Shown here in pieces: positions 18,091 to 27,875 of a stretch of 33,270 nt of DNA. The DNA is from Bacillota bacterium. GTDB lineage: Bacteria > Bacillota > Clostridia > Caldicoprobacterales > DTU083. The notes below the pieces were generated by a model. That model was not told the origin of the DNA and made no database searches. It worked only from the letters and a program-made list of their open reading frames with translations. Location: positions 1-33,270 of the forward strand of contig JAKORJ010000114.1 of assembly GCA_029777885.1 (NCBI GenBank). Direction: 5' to 3'. Position 1 is the stretch's first letter; the number at the start of each line of letters is the position of its first letter. The translations under genes were made by a program, and so were the position numbers.

Positions 18091-18963
18091 TTGTCAAAGT
18101 TAAATATCAAGGATAATGCTGATATCTTCAAGTGCCCTGTATGCAGCGGCAATATGGATGTTGTTGACCTTAGAAGCCTTATATGCTTTAACGGACATAA
18201 CTTTGACATATCCAGGAGCGGTTATGTAAACTTTTTAACAAAACCCGTCAAGACAGAGTATGACAAGGCCTTGTTTCATTCAAGAAGTCTCATCAGCAGG
18301 CATGGCTTTTTTGGTCCCCTGATAGAAGCAATAGTTGAGCTGATAGCAGGTAAGGAGCCGGCCGATGCCGGTACGCATAGGAGAATGGTGCTGGATGCAG
18401 GCTGCGGCGAGGGCTCGCACCTTGACCAGATAATAGGTGAGCTTGATGCAAGAGCACGGCATGAATATGTGGGCGTCGGGATGGATATTTCCAAGGAAGG
18501 CATACAAATCGCCTCCAGGCAGTATCCGAACCGTATCTGGTGTGTGGGCGACCTTACCCATATCCCATTTAATGACGGGAGCTTTGATGTGATATTGAAT
18601 ATCCTGTCCCCGTCCAATTACAAGGAGTTCAGCAGATTGCTTGCAGTCACCGGGATCCTTATTAAAGTCATACCCGGAAGGGATTATCTCAAGGAGATCA
18701 GGGAAGCCTTCTTCGACAAAACTGAAAAACAGACTTATTCGAATGAAAGGGTGTACAGCCATTTCTGCAAAAACTTTGAGCTTATAGGCAGCAGGGATGT
18801 GCGATACACCACTATGCTCGATGAAGAAATGCTCCGGCACCTTATCAAGATGACCCCCTTGTCCTGGACTGCCACTGACCTGGAAACAGAGCATGCAATT
18901 GCTTCATTGAAGGGCGGCATTACAGCCGATTTCACTGTCCTTTACGGTGGAAAGGGTAATTAG
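18091..18963 (+). CDS. rlmA: 23S rRNA (guanine-N1)-methyltransferase
   Basis: FKCPVCSGNMDVVDLRSLICFNGHNFDISRSGYVNFL, SAM motif VLDAGCGEGSHL; ORF track starts at GTG 18082, TTG 18091 is better placed after AGAGGTGAG. Confidence 0.88.
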   Translation: MSKLNIKDNADIFKCPVCSGNMDVVDLRSLICFNGHNFDISRSGYVNFLTKPVKTEYDKALFHSRSLISRHGFFGPLIEAIVELIAGKEPADAGTHRRMVLDAGCGEGSHLDQIIGELDARARHEYVGVGMDISKEGIQIASRQYPNRIWCVGDLTHIPFNDGSFDVILNILSPSNYKEFSRLLAVTGILIKVIPGRDYLKEIREAFFDKTEKQTYSNERVYSHFCKNFELIGSRDVRYTTMLDEEMLRHLIKMTPLSWTATDLETEHAIASLKGGITADFTVLYGGKGN

Positions 18964-19029
18964 GTAACAGTTTGCCTAAAGGATACATACATTAATATAT
19001 AATGCTATGTATCTTTAGGGGGAGTAATC

Positions 19030-19956
19030 GTGCTGTCAAATGCTGAGTTTGTTAGACAATCGCTGGGATTGCACTTGTTTTTTGCTCGGATAATGAAGGA
19101 GCATTCGCTTTTTCTTGAGCTTGGATTTACACCAAGGGATACAGAGTTCGCCCAGGAGGCAGATGCCTTTCGAAAGGAGTTTGATGTGGTATTAAAGAAT
19201 GCCGTAAGGCTTTCTGACGGGGTTGTCAGCCCTGTAGTGCTCCGTTCAGGTGAAGTGGTAACTCCTTATACGTTGAATGCGGAAAAGCTGACTTCTTTTT
19301 ACACGGGAGTCAGGATACCGACCGATATTACGAAGGCGGAAGCCGAGTTGACAGGCGGAGATAAGTGTAAAATCAGTCTTGAGCTTGTAGATAAGGTCTA
19401 TGCATTAAATCAGAAGGCAATAAAGCTGACTGCGGCTTTGATCAAGTTTAAGGAAAAGATCCTGTCCAATGTCCTGTCCTGCAAAATGTTCACGTTCAAT
19501 TATCCATTGCTCATCCTCCATATTTTGCGTGAGGCAAAGTTATACCTGTCAAACCTCCAGAGACTGCAGAACAGGGGGGCATTCAATCTGGAAAGGGAGG
19601 CTTATGAGCTGGAGTTTTTCTGGAACAGGCAGATGGCAGAGCATGCGAATTTTATCCGGGGTTTGCTTGACCCGACGGAAAATGAGCTGATCAATACTGC
19701 AAATGATTTCGGAAATGAATTTGATCAGCTGACCGCTGAGGCCAGGGCAGCTATGGAATCGACTATACCGATAGAAAAGGTCACAGTGGACAGCCTGAGG
19801 GCTACGCAGAATCTGCGGGATTTCAAGGCGCAAGGCACTCAGGGATTGCTTGCATGCGAAATCAGATCCATCATAGTGCCTCTGCTGGGTGACCATGTGT
19901 TGCGTGAAGCAAATCATTATCTGCGTCTCTTAAGAATGTTTGAAGCAATAAGATAA
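19030..19956 (+). CDS. DUF2935 domain protein
   Basis: 308 aa with two similar halves (QSLGLHLFFARIMKEHSLFLELGF; FFWNRQMAEHANFIRGLLDPTE). Confidence 0.8.
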   Translation: MLSNAEFVRQSLGLHLFFARIMKEHSLFLELGFTPRDTEFAQEADAFRKEFDVVLKNAVRLSDGVVSPVVLRSGEVVTPYTLNAEKLTSFYTGVRIPTDITKAEAELTGGDKCKISLELVDKVYALNQKAIKLTAALIKFKEKILSNVLSCKMFTFNYPLLILHILREAKLYLSNLQRLQNRGAFNLEREAYELEFFWNRQMAEHANFIRGLLDPTENELINTANDFGNEFDQLTAEARAAMESTIPIEKVTVDSLRATQNLRDFKAQGTQGLLACEIRSIIVPLLGDHVLREANHYLRLLRMFEAIR

Positions 19957-19980
19957 TTAACAGGGATAAGGTTGGTTCAG

Positions 19981-20012
19981 GCCTGCTGGCAGTTTGCCGA
20001 CAGGCTGTTTTT
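19981..20012 (+). terminator. Intrinsic terminator after DUF2935 gene
   Basis: GCCTG-c-TGGCA-gtt-TGCCG-a-CAGGC then TGTTTTT. Confidence 0.75.
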
Positions 20013-20086
20013 ATGACTTAGAAATCCAGCCTGAAAACTTATTATTAAATCACTTATCCTATAATCGGTTAATTTTACTATAATGG

Positions 20087-20100
20087 TGTAAGCGCTTACA
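20087..20100. promoter_or_regulatory. Perfect catabolite-responsive element (cre)
   Basis: TGTAAGCGCTTACA, 14-bp perfect palindrome matching the CcpA cre consensus, just downstream of TATAAT (20079-20084). Confidence 0.75.
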
Positions 20101-20121
20101 ATATGCAAAGGAGGAAACGCT

Positions 20122-21687
20122 GTGACCAAATATGAGCAGCTAAAGGAGATAACAGAAAAATACCTGCAAGCGTTTCTTGGATTTGCAATCAACAAAACCA
20201 GTGACTTTGCGGAAGCTGAAGAGCTTGCACAGGAAATCGCATACCAGTGTGTACTCGCAATCGATCAAGGCAATATCCGGGACAATTTTGAGGCGTATAT
20301 CTGGAGCATTGCACACAACACATACAAAAGATGGTGCAGCAGAAGAAGGCCGTTTTCTCTTGATGATGAAACATATACCTTTACAAGTATCATTGGTAGC
20401 GAGGTCCCGGTCATTGACAAGATCGTAAGCGATGATGCGGCAAATAACGTTCGCATGAGCCTTTCCAGGCTAGCCGGTGATTACCGCAAAGTACTCGTCT
20501 GCTTTTATTACGATGAAATGTCTATATGTGAAATCGCGCATAAGCTTAAGATGTCCGAAGGTATGGTGAAGTTTTACCTTCGGGCAGGAAAGCAAAAGCT
20601 GAAGGAGGTATTTAGCATGGATCGAATCGGAGAAAAGAGCGTCAATCCGTCTGAATTCTCGATCTATAAATCAGCCATCGATTTTTCCAGGGTGAATGTC
20701 TGGGAACTGTTTAAACGCAAGCTGCCGTGCCAGATAGCGATCATATGCCATAATAAAGCCCGGACTATCAGTGAAATCTCCCTGGAAACGGGCACTCCTG
20801 CCGTTTACATTGAGGATGAGGTCAATTTGCTATGTGATGCGGGCGTTATGGTCAGCCCGGCGAAGAACAAATATCGCACTAATTTCCATATATTACAGAA
20901 AAGCACTTTCGCCCAGGTGAAAGAGCAATTCATGGAGCTATATAAGGCCTATACCCCGTATGTGCTCAAGGCGTATGAAAAATATCTGCCGCAGCTTAAA
21001 AGATGTGATGTTTTCAGGTTTGATGCGGCTGACAACCAGTGGGCATGGTTCTTTGCGCAGAATGTTTTTGATTTCGATTATGAAGGGCATGAGCTTGCTG
21101 CTGATGATTATCCTCAGATACTATCCTGTGGATCAAAGGCTTTTATATTTGCCGAGGAATCGGCAGGCTCACCCTGGGCAAGGGGCCAGACCCCGACATA
21201 TATTGACAAATGTACGGTATACCCCTGTGATGTTGTGGCATTTGGAGAACCGTGCCGGCAGAAAGAACTGCGGGATAAACGCAAGGCCAAGGCATTGTAT
21301 GATGTTTACAGCGACACCATCAAGGACGAGGATAAGGAAGTGTATGCTGAGCTTATCAAGCAGGGATATGTAATAGTGCGTAACAGAAAGCTTTTTTGCA
21401 ATGTTGCGGTCTCAACGGCGAAAAGCCGTCAATTGTTCGGTGAAATAAATGAAAAGCTTTCAGGTGTACTGAAAAGCCTATGTGGACCTGTACGCGAAAA
21501 TATCTCAAGGATCGTAAAGGCGACCATCCCGGAACAGTTGCGGAGCTTTTCCAAAGGGTATACCGAAACATGGATCTCATTCTTTGCAGGTGTATACCTG
21601 CTCGAAGCCCTGTACAACCACGGAATGATTACCATACCTGAGAAGGATGACGTGACACCGGTCGCCTGCTGGATATATGAAAAATAA
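20122..21687 (+). CDS. ECF-type RNA polymerase sigma factor with about 350-aa C-terminal extension
   Basis: Region 2 (EAEELAQEIAYQCVL...EAYIWSIAHNTYKRW) and region 4 (LAGDYRKVLVCFYYDEMSICEIAHKLKMSEGMVKFYLRAGKQKLKE), then wHTH-like segment and unknown domain. Confidence 0.85.
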   Translation: MTKYEQLKEITEKYLQAFLGFAINKTSDFAEAEELAQEIAYQCVLAIDQGNIRDNFEAYIWSIAHNTYKRWCSRRRPFSLDDETYTFTSIIGSEVPVIDKIVSDDAANNVRMSLSRLAGDYRKVLVCFYYDEMSICEIAHKLKMSEGMVKFYLRAGKQKLKEVFSMDRIGEKSVNPSEFSIYKSAIDFSRVNVWELFKRKLPCQIAIICHNKARTISEISLETGTPAVYIEDEVNLLCDAGVMVSPAKNKYRTNFHILQKSTFAQVKEQFMELYKAYTPYVLKAYEKYLPQLKRCDVFRFDAADNQWAWFFAQNVFDFDYEGHELAADDYPQILSCGSKAFIFAEESAGSPWARGQTPTYIDKCTVYPCDVVAFGEPCRQKELRDKRKAKALYDVYSDTIKDEDKEVYAELIKQGYVIVRNRKLFCNVAVSTAKSRQLFGEINEKLSGVLKSLCGPVRENISRIVKATIPEQLRSFSKGYTETWISFFAGVYLLEALYNHGMITIPEKDDVTPVACWIYEK

Positions 21688-21698
21688 CATAATAACAG

Positions 21699-21730
21699 TA
21701 AAGGCAAATAGCGCGACCTATTTGCCTTTA
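21699..21730. terminator. Hairpin between convergent sigma factor and GH9 genes
   Basis: TAAAGGCAAATAG-cgcgac-CTATTTGCCTTTA, 13-bp perfect stem; includes the last codons and stop of the GH9 ORF; flanks only moderately T-rich. Confidence 0.55.
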
Positions 21731-24216
21731 ACTATTTGCTGTACAGCCAGCACTAAAAACATAAAGTGCGAAGAGCCGCCTCCCAGTACATATTCCGTCT
21801 GCTGCCACAGGAAGGGGAACTCCAGCAGCTCTGGAAAGTCGGGGCGTATGAGGGCAGTGCCGGAAATCACCCCACCGGGAATATATGACCAGTCAGCGCG
21901 GTTCAGCCCATAGCCTATGGTTGCTGATTTGGCGCCGATCCCCGAAGCAAAGGACATGGTGTTGGAACCAGGATGGCATCCCAGGATGAAATTCAGCGAA
22001 TTGAATATAAGCTCAGGGTCAAAAATATATGGATAGGCCTTGTGCAGGAAGTAATACTCAAAGCCCAGGCGCTGGATTTGCCAGCCTGCTCCCCATATAT
22101 GGGGGCGATAGGGTATCCCGTAAGGCGTTTCAGCGCTCTGCTGCACTAACCGTGTTTTCAGCGCCGGCAAGGCATCCCGAATAGCTTTGGATAAAGCGGC
22201 ATCATTCACTGCCTTTTCTGCCCGGACTATAAACCAGCCTACCCTGTCAATATTGCCTGCTATAAATTCGGTCTCCTTCAGCAGGTAGTCTTTATATTTC
22301 TGCTCGCCGGTGGTCAGAAGCAGCTCTGTGGCTGCATGCAGCTTTGCCGCCCTGGCACGATCAGTCCCGTCGGTACCGTCAAAAATCTCACGGGCGGCCT
22401 GCAAGGCCTGATTGCTCAATGGATCATTGAAGCCCTTGAGCGCTCGGGCGGCAGTGGCCAGGTGGGCAGCCGTGGTAAGCTCCCGCGGCGGATTATCTTC
22501 AGTGAACACCCACCGGTCGTCAGCATTGCCCTTAATACCGTCCGTTATAGTGGCACTATCGCCTAAGTGAACATATTGCCTCAGGCTGCTTTCGATAATG
22601 CCCCGGTAAAGCCGTCCCAGAGCCTGATATGCACTTACTACGGACAGGACGCCGTGCTCTATCTGCTGAAGGATGTCGTTTTTACCGTCCGGCTGGTGGA
22701 TCTCGGTTATACGCCTGTCCTGATCTATTGTTGTCACATCATACCAGACATTGAAGGTTTCGTATGCCAGGGCCAGTATGTAAAATTCAGCGGACTGGGA
22801 TTCCACACGGATGTCAAAATCGCCGGCATCGTGCCAGCCACCGACATTCAGCCCCGGAACCACATCGCCAGGCTTGTATTTGGTTAGCGTGGATGTTCCT
22901 TGCCTGTATCCGTCGAAATGCAAATAATCCGTAGGAGCCATCCGGGCATCGTCATCATGACAAAGGCCATGCCATACCCGGTATTTTTCACTGACCCGCA
23001 TATGGCACATCTGTACGGGGAGGAAGTACTCCAGGACCGGCTGCCATACACCCCGGTCATATACATCGCCGGCTATTCGAAAGATAGCCGACTCTGACGA
23101 ACCATAACGGACCTTGTACAGGCCTTCGTCTTTTATATTTGTGAAATCGAATTTCAAGTAGTTGTAGCGAAGGAACTGCCCCCATACCTGCGCGGTACCT
23201 GACCAGACTTCCTGCTCGCCGGTCTCCGTTATTTTGACGAGAATTGCTCTTTCGTTCCTGCTGTCCCGCTTGTCCAGCTCAATAACAGCCGTTTTCCTTT
23301 GATTCGGATGGTACCCCACCTGGGATGTCTGGATTACCGGAGAATAGATCCAGTCTTCAACTACATTAGGGGTGACGACCCACTCAACAGCGTTTTTGGT
23401 CGCTCCTGCAGGCACTTCGCTGCTGATTACAAACCAGCCGTTGTTGTGGTTCATGCGCCCGTCATAGAGCTTAAGGTCCGTTCCCTTGCTTTCTATGGTC
23501 AGACGGCAGTACGGGTCGTCGGGCCGTACAGTAAAGCGCCTGCCGACAGCATATGGCTCGGCTATTATGTCGTCAGCGATGATTGGGCTGTATTCCTTGT
23601 TGTCGCCGGAGAGCCGTTTCATATCAGCTCTAGCGTCGGGCAGGCTGAAATTACCCGTGTGCAGATAGTTGGGCTTCTGCTTAAGGACAGGCCCGTTGGG
23701 CTGGGGAGGGAAGATGCCTTGCTTGTTGTCCATGATCCAGGGCTTGCCGAAGAGCACACCCGGAAACAGCTCCAGGTTGAAGCACAGCTTGCCTGCGAAC
23801 CTGTCAGGCACCGGTCTGTCCAGGTCAACACTAATCCTAAGCGACCTGCCTTCGCCTTTGACTGAGACCGTGTAGCTGAATTCAAAATCCGGATAGATCA
23901 TCGGGTTGAAACCATTTAAATGCCTGGCTCGATCCGGGTAGCTGAGAGTAGTGGTGATGGTGTTAGTCTCCGTATCCAGCTCTCGCTTGCCGGGCTTTGG
24001 CACGGGTTGCCACTGCCCGGGCGTCTGCTCAAAGCGCAAATCACCGTTGGAAGCGACACGGTTGCCATGCATGATGATGCTTATGCCGGATTGGTGGCCT
24101 TCCGGGTAAATATCGTCAAAGGCCATCACATCCACGCCCATGCATTGGAAATAACCACTGGTGTTCAATTTGAACCCCTGGTTCCGGCAGGGGGTGTTAT
24201 CCTTTGTTCTATCCAT
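21718..24216 (-). CDS. Glycoside hydrolase family 9 enzyme with CelD-type N-terminal Ig-like domain, no obvious signal peptide
   Basis: TSQVGYHPNQRKTAVIELDKRD (Ig-like), GGWHDAGDFDIRVE, DWSYIPGGVISGTALIRPDFPELLEFPFLWQQTEYVLGGGSSHFMFLVLA. Confidence 0.88.
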   Translation of the reverse strand: MDRTKDNTPCRNQGFKLNTSGYFQCMGVDVMAFDDIYPEGHQSGISIIMHGNRVASNGDLRFEQTPGQWQPVPKPGKRELDTETNTITTTLSYPDRARHLNGFNPMIYPDFEFSYTVSVKGEGRSLRISVDLDRPVPDRFAGKLCFNLELFPGVLFGKPWIMDNKQGIFPPQPNGPVLKQKPNYLHTGNFSLPDARADMKRLSGDNKEYSPIIADDIIAEPYAVGRRFTVRPDDPYCRLTIESKGTDLKLYDGRMNHNNGWFVISSEVPAGATKNAVEWVVTPNVVEDWIYSPVIQTSQVGYHPNQRKTAVIELDKRDSRNERAILVKITETGEQEVWSGTAQVWGQFLRYNYLKFDFTNIKDEGLYKVRYGSSESAIFRIAGDVYDRGVWQPVLEYFLPVQMCHMRVSEKYRVWHGLCHDDDARMAPTDYLHFDGYRQGTSTLTKYKPGDVVPGLNVGGWHDAGDFDIRVESQSAEFYILALAYETFNVWYDVTTIDQDRRITEIHQPDGKNDILQQIEHGVLSVVSAYQALGRLYRGIIESSLRQYVHLGDSATITDGIKGNADDRWVFTEDNPPRELTTAAHLATAARALKGFNDPLSNQALQAAREIFDGTDGTDRARAAKLHAATELLLTTGEQKYKDYLLKETEFIAGNIDRVGWFIVRAEKAVNDAALSKAIRDALPALKTRLVQQSAETPYGIPYRPHIWGAGWQIQRLGFEYYFLHKAYPYIFDPELIFNSLNFILGCHPGSNTMSFASGIGAKSATIGYGLNRADWSYIPGGVISGTALIRPDFPELLEFPFLWQQTEYVLGGGSSHFMFLVLAVQQIVKGK

Positions 24217-24302
24217 GTTAATTTACTCCTATCCTTTTAAGCTACTAATATACTATATAAGACAAATGCAACAATCAACCATAATATCTATCACATCAAG
24301 TT

Positions 24303-24331
24303 TTGATTGTAATTTTCCGGCTAATTATATA
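24303..24331 (+). promoter_or_regulatory. Promoter of the ABC exporter operon
   Basis: TTGATT - 17 bp - TATATA; palindrome TACAATTGTA (24330-24339) overlaps its 3' end. Confidence 0.55.
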
Positions 24332-24415
24332 CAATTGTAACATATTATATTAGTCGCAATATGTCCAAAGGCAGCATTTTGGATCGCAATCGATTCATTA
24401 AGAGAGGAAGTCTGC

Positions 24416-26065
24416 ATGAAGGAACTACTACTAAAGCGAAAAACCAAGTTTATACTGTACCTTGTTGCAACCTTTATGTTCATCATTGAACATTTTGCTC
24501 AAATGGCAATGGCAGCCCTTATACTGGGCGCTATCCAGAAAGCGGATATCAATTATTATAGAAATATAGTAATCGTCACAATCATCTTTATCTTGTATTC
24601 ACCATTGAACTTTTTGATCTCAAGGCTGCTCAGGATCCGTTATATGAGGGATACGATCCTGGATGTCAGGAAGCTAGCCTTTGATAAGATCATCAATATG
24701 CCCTTCAAGCAGTTTTCGCAAAAATCCAAGGAAATCTACATATCCAATTTGATAAACGACATCAATACCTTTGAGAGCAAGTTTTTTATCAGCCTGCTCA
24801 ATTTTTTGATCAACATCGGGATGTTTGTATTTTCCCTGATGATCCTGATCGTGCTGGACTACAAGCTGGCAGCCGGGATGCTGGTATTCTCAGTCCTTCT
24901 ATACATTCTGGCCAGCTTCTTTTCAAAGAAGTCCGTTTCCCTGGAACAGGAGATTTCTACTGCCAATGAGGCATTTACAACGGATATGGCCAATACCTTC
25001 GCTGGGCTTGAGATATTAAAGCTGAACAATATAGAAGACAAATTCCTGATCAAAAGCATAGGCACCATCAGCTGGGTGGAAAAAAGGAAGTTTGCGGCCA
25101 ATGTATTTACAGACATGCAGCGGGATGTAATAAGGATCCTGGCCTTCGTGGTTTCGGTGATCGTCCTGATATACTTGGGTCCGCAAATGCAGCAAGGCCT
25201 TACGTTGGGGATGGCTGGGTTTATTTTCTCGCTTTGCAGCTCCATAAGCAATTATCTGATCAGCGCTTTCCCCATGTGGAATCAGATGAAGGCCTCCGTC
25301 AGCATATATGAAAAGATAGCAAAACCAGAAGAGTACAGGGTCAATATCGGCAGAGGTAGCAAGCCCTTTATACTCAACGAAAAGATCGAGGTATCTAATT
25401 TGAGTTTCGCCTTTGGCAACAAGCAGGTGATCAAAAACGCTTCCTTTGTTATTGAGAAAGGGAAGAAATACCTGATCAAAGGGGTAAGCGGAGCAGGAAA
25501 GACGACTCTGATGAACCTGCTGGCTATGGTCTATGATGATTTTGAGGGGAGCATTACAGTGGATGGGATAGATTACAGGGACATAGAGGAAAAATCGTTC
25601 CACGACAAAGTCGCCTTTATCTATCAGGACGTATTTTTGTTCGAGGACACGATAAAGAACAATATAACCTTGTATAAGGATATCCCCATGGAGCAAATCG
25701 AGTATGCTGTTAAGGTAAGCGGCCTGGAATCACTTTTAGAGGAAAGAAAAGAGGGCTTGAACGAGAGGCTGGCCGAAAACGGGAAGAACCTGTCAGGCGG
25801 ACAACGTCAAAGGATATCAATAGCCAGGGCTATTGCCAAAAATACAGAGCTCCTCTTTGTCGACGAAGGTACATCCAGTCTGAATGAAGAACTGGGCAGG
25901 GAAATTGAAAGGGTATTCCTGGAACTGGACAATACGGTCATTGCTATCAGTCATCGGTACTATGAAGGTGTTACTGAGAACTATGACTATGTGATCGAAA
26001 TAAAGAATGGGGAGGTCAATTGCTTTCCTGCCAGGGACTATTTTGATGAGGTGATCACATGCTGA
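24416..26065 (+). CDS. ABC exporter half-transporter (TMD-NBD)
   Basis: Walker A GVSGAGKTT, LSGGQRQRISIARAI, Walker B LLFVDEGTSSLN. Confidence 0.9.
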   Translation: MKELLLKRKTKFILYLVATFMFIIEHFAQMAMAALILGAIQKADINYYRNIVIVTIIFILYSPLNFLISRLLRIRYMRDTILDVRKLAFDKIINMPFKQFSQKSKEIYISNLINDINTFESKFFISLLNFLINIGMFVFSLMILIVLDYKLAAGMLVFSVLLYILASFFSKKSVSLEQEISTANEAFTTDMANTFAGLEILKLNNIEDKFLIKSIGTISWVEKRKFAANVFTDMQRDVIRILAFVVSVIVLIYLGPQMQQGLTLGMAGFIFSLCSSISNYLISAFPMWNQMKASVSIYEKIAKPEEYRVNIGRGSKPFILNEKIEVSNLSFAFGNKQVIKNASFVIEKGKKYLIKGVSGAGKTTLMNLLAMVYDDFEGSITVDGIDYRDIEEKSFHDKVAFIYQDVFLFEDTIKNNITLYKDIPMEQIEYAVKVSGLESLLEERKEGLNERLAENGKNLSGGQRQRISIARAIAKNTELLFVDEGTSSLNEELGREIERVFLELDNTVIAISHRYYEGVTENYDYVIEIKNGEVNCFPARDYFDEVITC

Positions 26066-27675
26066 AGAAATACGCAAGAGTTATCCCCTATTTGCTGTTG
26101 GCAATTATTGTATCCTCGGTTTTCACTATTTTCTTTGGCTATGTGACTCTCCGCATGATGAAGCTGCTGGACCTGGTGCTGGATGGTAAGATCGACCTCA
26201 TGAAACAGACTGCACCCTCTATAATACTCATGGCAGCGCTCCTTGTGCCCCTTGGCATACTCACCACCGTTACCGCCAATCATTATAAAAAGGTAGCGAA
26301 CGTCGCGCTCAAAAGGTACTATGTAGCGAAGGTGTTTGGTAAGAATATTGCTGAATTCCAGAAGGAGAACAATGCCAGGTACCTGTCTGCCCTGACCAAT
26401 GATTTCAACACCCTGGAGCTGAATTTGATCCACAGCATTTATCTTGTATGCGATGGGGTGGTCAACTTCGTTGTAGGCATCTGGCTGCTGACAACGGTTG
26501 ACCCGAGGATGATCCTGCTGGCCTTCGTTATCATAATTATAAACCTGCTTATTTCAATATTCACCAGCAAGCCAACTAACCGGGCATACAAGGAACGCAG
26601 CGATATGTTTGAAGGCTATACCTCGTATATTAAGGAGGTCCTGTCGGCATTCCATATCGTGAAGAATTATAATCTTCAGGGGAAGGTCACTGAGGACTAT
26701 TACAGGAAGAGCGAGGCTATCCAGCAGAAAGGCTTTATAATCGAACGCATGCTCTCATTTGTTTTCAGTATCCAGCATTTTTTCATCAATGGGTCAATGT
26801 ATGGGGTCGTCTGCTTTGTTGGTTATTACGCTGTACTGAAGAAGGTTACAGCCGGTGGCCTGCTGCTGGTGGTAGAGGGCATCCAAAGGATGATGTTCCC
26901 AATATTCAATATAAGTGAAAACCTGCCTAAGCTGTTTACGACATCAGACCTGATAAAGAAGATAGAAAAAACCCTGGAGAATTCCTATAAGTATGAAGAA
27001 ACCGTCGATCTGCCGGAATTCAAGCATGAAATCGAGTTCCAGAACGTTGAGTTCCATTATGAGGATGATGACCAGCTTATACTGTCTGATATCAACCTCA
27101 AGCTGAAAAAGAACGGAAAGTACCTGATCGTCGGGCCCAGCGGAGGCGGCAAGACAACACTTTTGAAGCTTATACGCAAATACTTCAACCCTACCGCAGG
27201 GAGGATCCTGATAGACGGGCATGATCTGAAGGATGTTAAGCGCGACCAGTACTACGAGCTCATTGCGAATATCGAACAGCAGGTGTTCATTTTTGAGGAT
27301 ACCATCAGAAACAATATCACCTTATACAAGGATTATTCCGAAGAGGAGATAAATAAGGCCATTGAAGCTGCGGGGCTTGCCGGCTTTGTAGAAAGCCAGC
27401 CGGAGGGGCTGGATACCATGATCTATGACAACGGCAAGAACATCTCCGGTGGTGAAAGGAGCAGGATCGTAATAGCCAGGGCTCTGCTCAGCAAGGCGAG
27501 CATCCTGCTTATGGATGAAGCCTTTGCCTCACTGGATATGGAACGCGCTAAAGAAATCGAGAAAACCATATTGGGGCTAAAGGACCTGACAGTCATCAAT
27601 GTGAGTCATGTCATTTTCAAGGATACAAGAGAGCTTTACGATCAGGTGATCACGATCAGGAAAACGGTTTGCTGA
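26059..27675 (+). CDS. ABC exporter half-transporter (TMD-NBD), partner
   Basis: Walker A GPSGGGKTT, ISGGERSRIVIARAL, ILLMDEAFASLD; overlaps previous gene. Confidence 0.9.
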   Translation: MLKKYARVIPYLLLAIIVSSVFTIFFGYVTLRMMKLLDLVLDGKIDLMKQTAPSIILMAALLVPLGILTTVTANHYKKVANVALKRYYVAKVFGKNIAEFQKENNARYLSALTNDFNTLELNLIHSIYLVCDGVVNFVVGIWLLTTVDPRMILLAFVIIIINLLISIFTSKPTNRAYKERSDMFEGYTSYIKEVLSAFHIVKNYNLQGKVTEDYYRKSEAIQQKGFIIERMLSFVFSIQHFFINGSMYGVVCFVGYYAVLKKVTAGGLLLVVEGIQRMMFPIFNISENLPKLFTTSDLIKKIEKTLENSYKYEETVDLPEFKHEIEFQNVEFHYEDDDQLILSDINLKLKKNGKYLIVGPSGGGKTTLLKLIRKYFNPTAGRILIDGHDLKDVKRDQYYELIANIEQQVFIFEDTIRNNITLYKDYSEEEINKAIEAAGLAGFVESQPEGLDTMIYDNGKNISGGERSRIVIARALLSKASILLMDEAFASLDMERAKEIEKTILGLKDLTVINVSHVIFKDTRELYDQVITIRKTVC

Positions 27676-27696
27676 TCGCTAAATAAAGCTTTCAGT

Positions 27697-27737
27697 TCCC
27701 TCGATATGGGTATAGCTTCATATCGGGGGATTTTTTT
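27697..27737 (+). terminator. Intrinsic terminator after ABC exporter operon
   Basis: TCCCTCGATATG-ggtatagctt-CATATCGGGGGA then TTTTTTT. Confidence 0.9.
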
Positions 27738-27875
27738 GAAGCTGTTTCAAAATCCTTTTCATATTAAACGAAAAATATATTAAAATATTGACTCCGGTCA
27801 ATTGTTTTTCAGGAAACCTATGCTAAAATGCAGCTAAAAGGCAAATAATCTGACTAGCTGACATATAAGGGAGAT

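Noticed and set aside
23299-23865. 188-aa plus-strand ORF
   Set aside because: Fully antisense to the well-supported GH9 gene, no recognisable domain; high-GC reading-frame shadow.
25016-25696. 226-aa minus-strand ORF
   Set aside because: Antisense to the ABC exporter gene with clear NBD motifs on the other strand.
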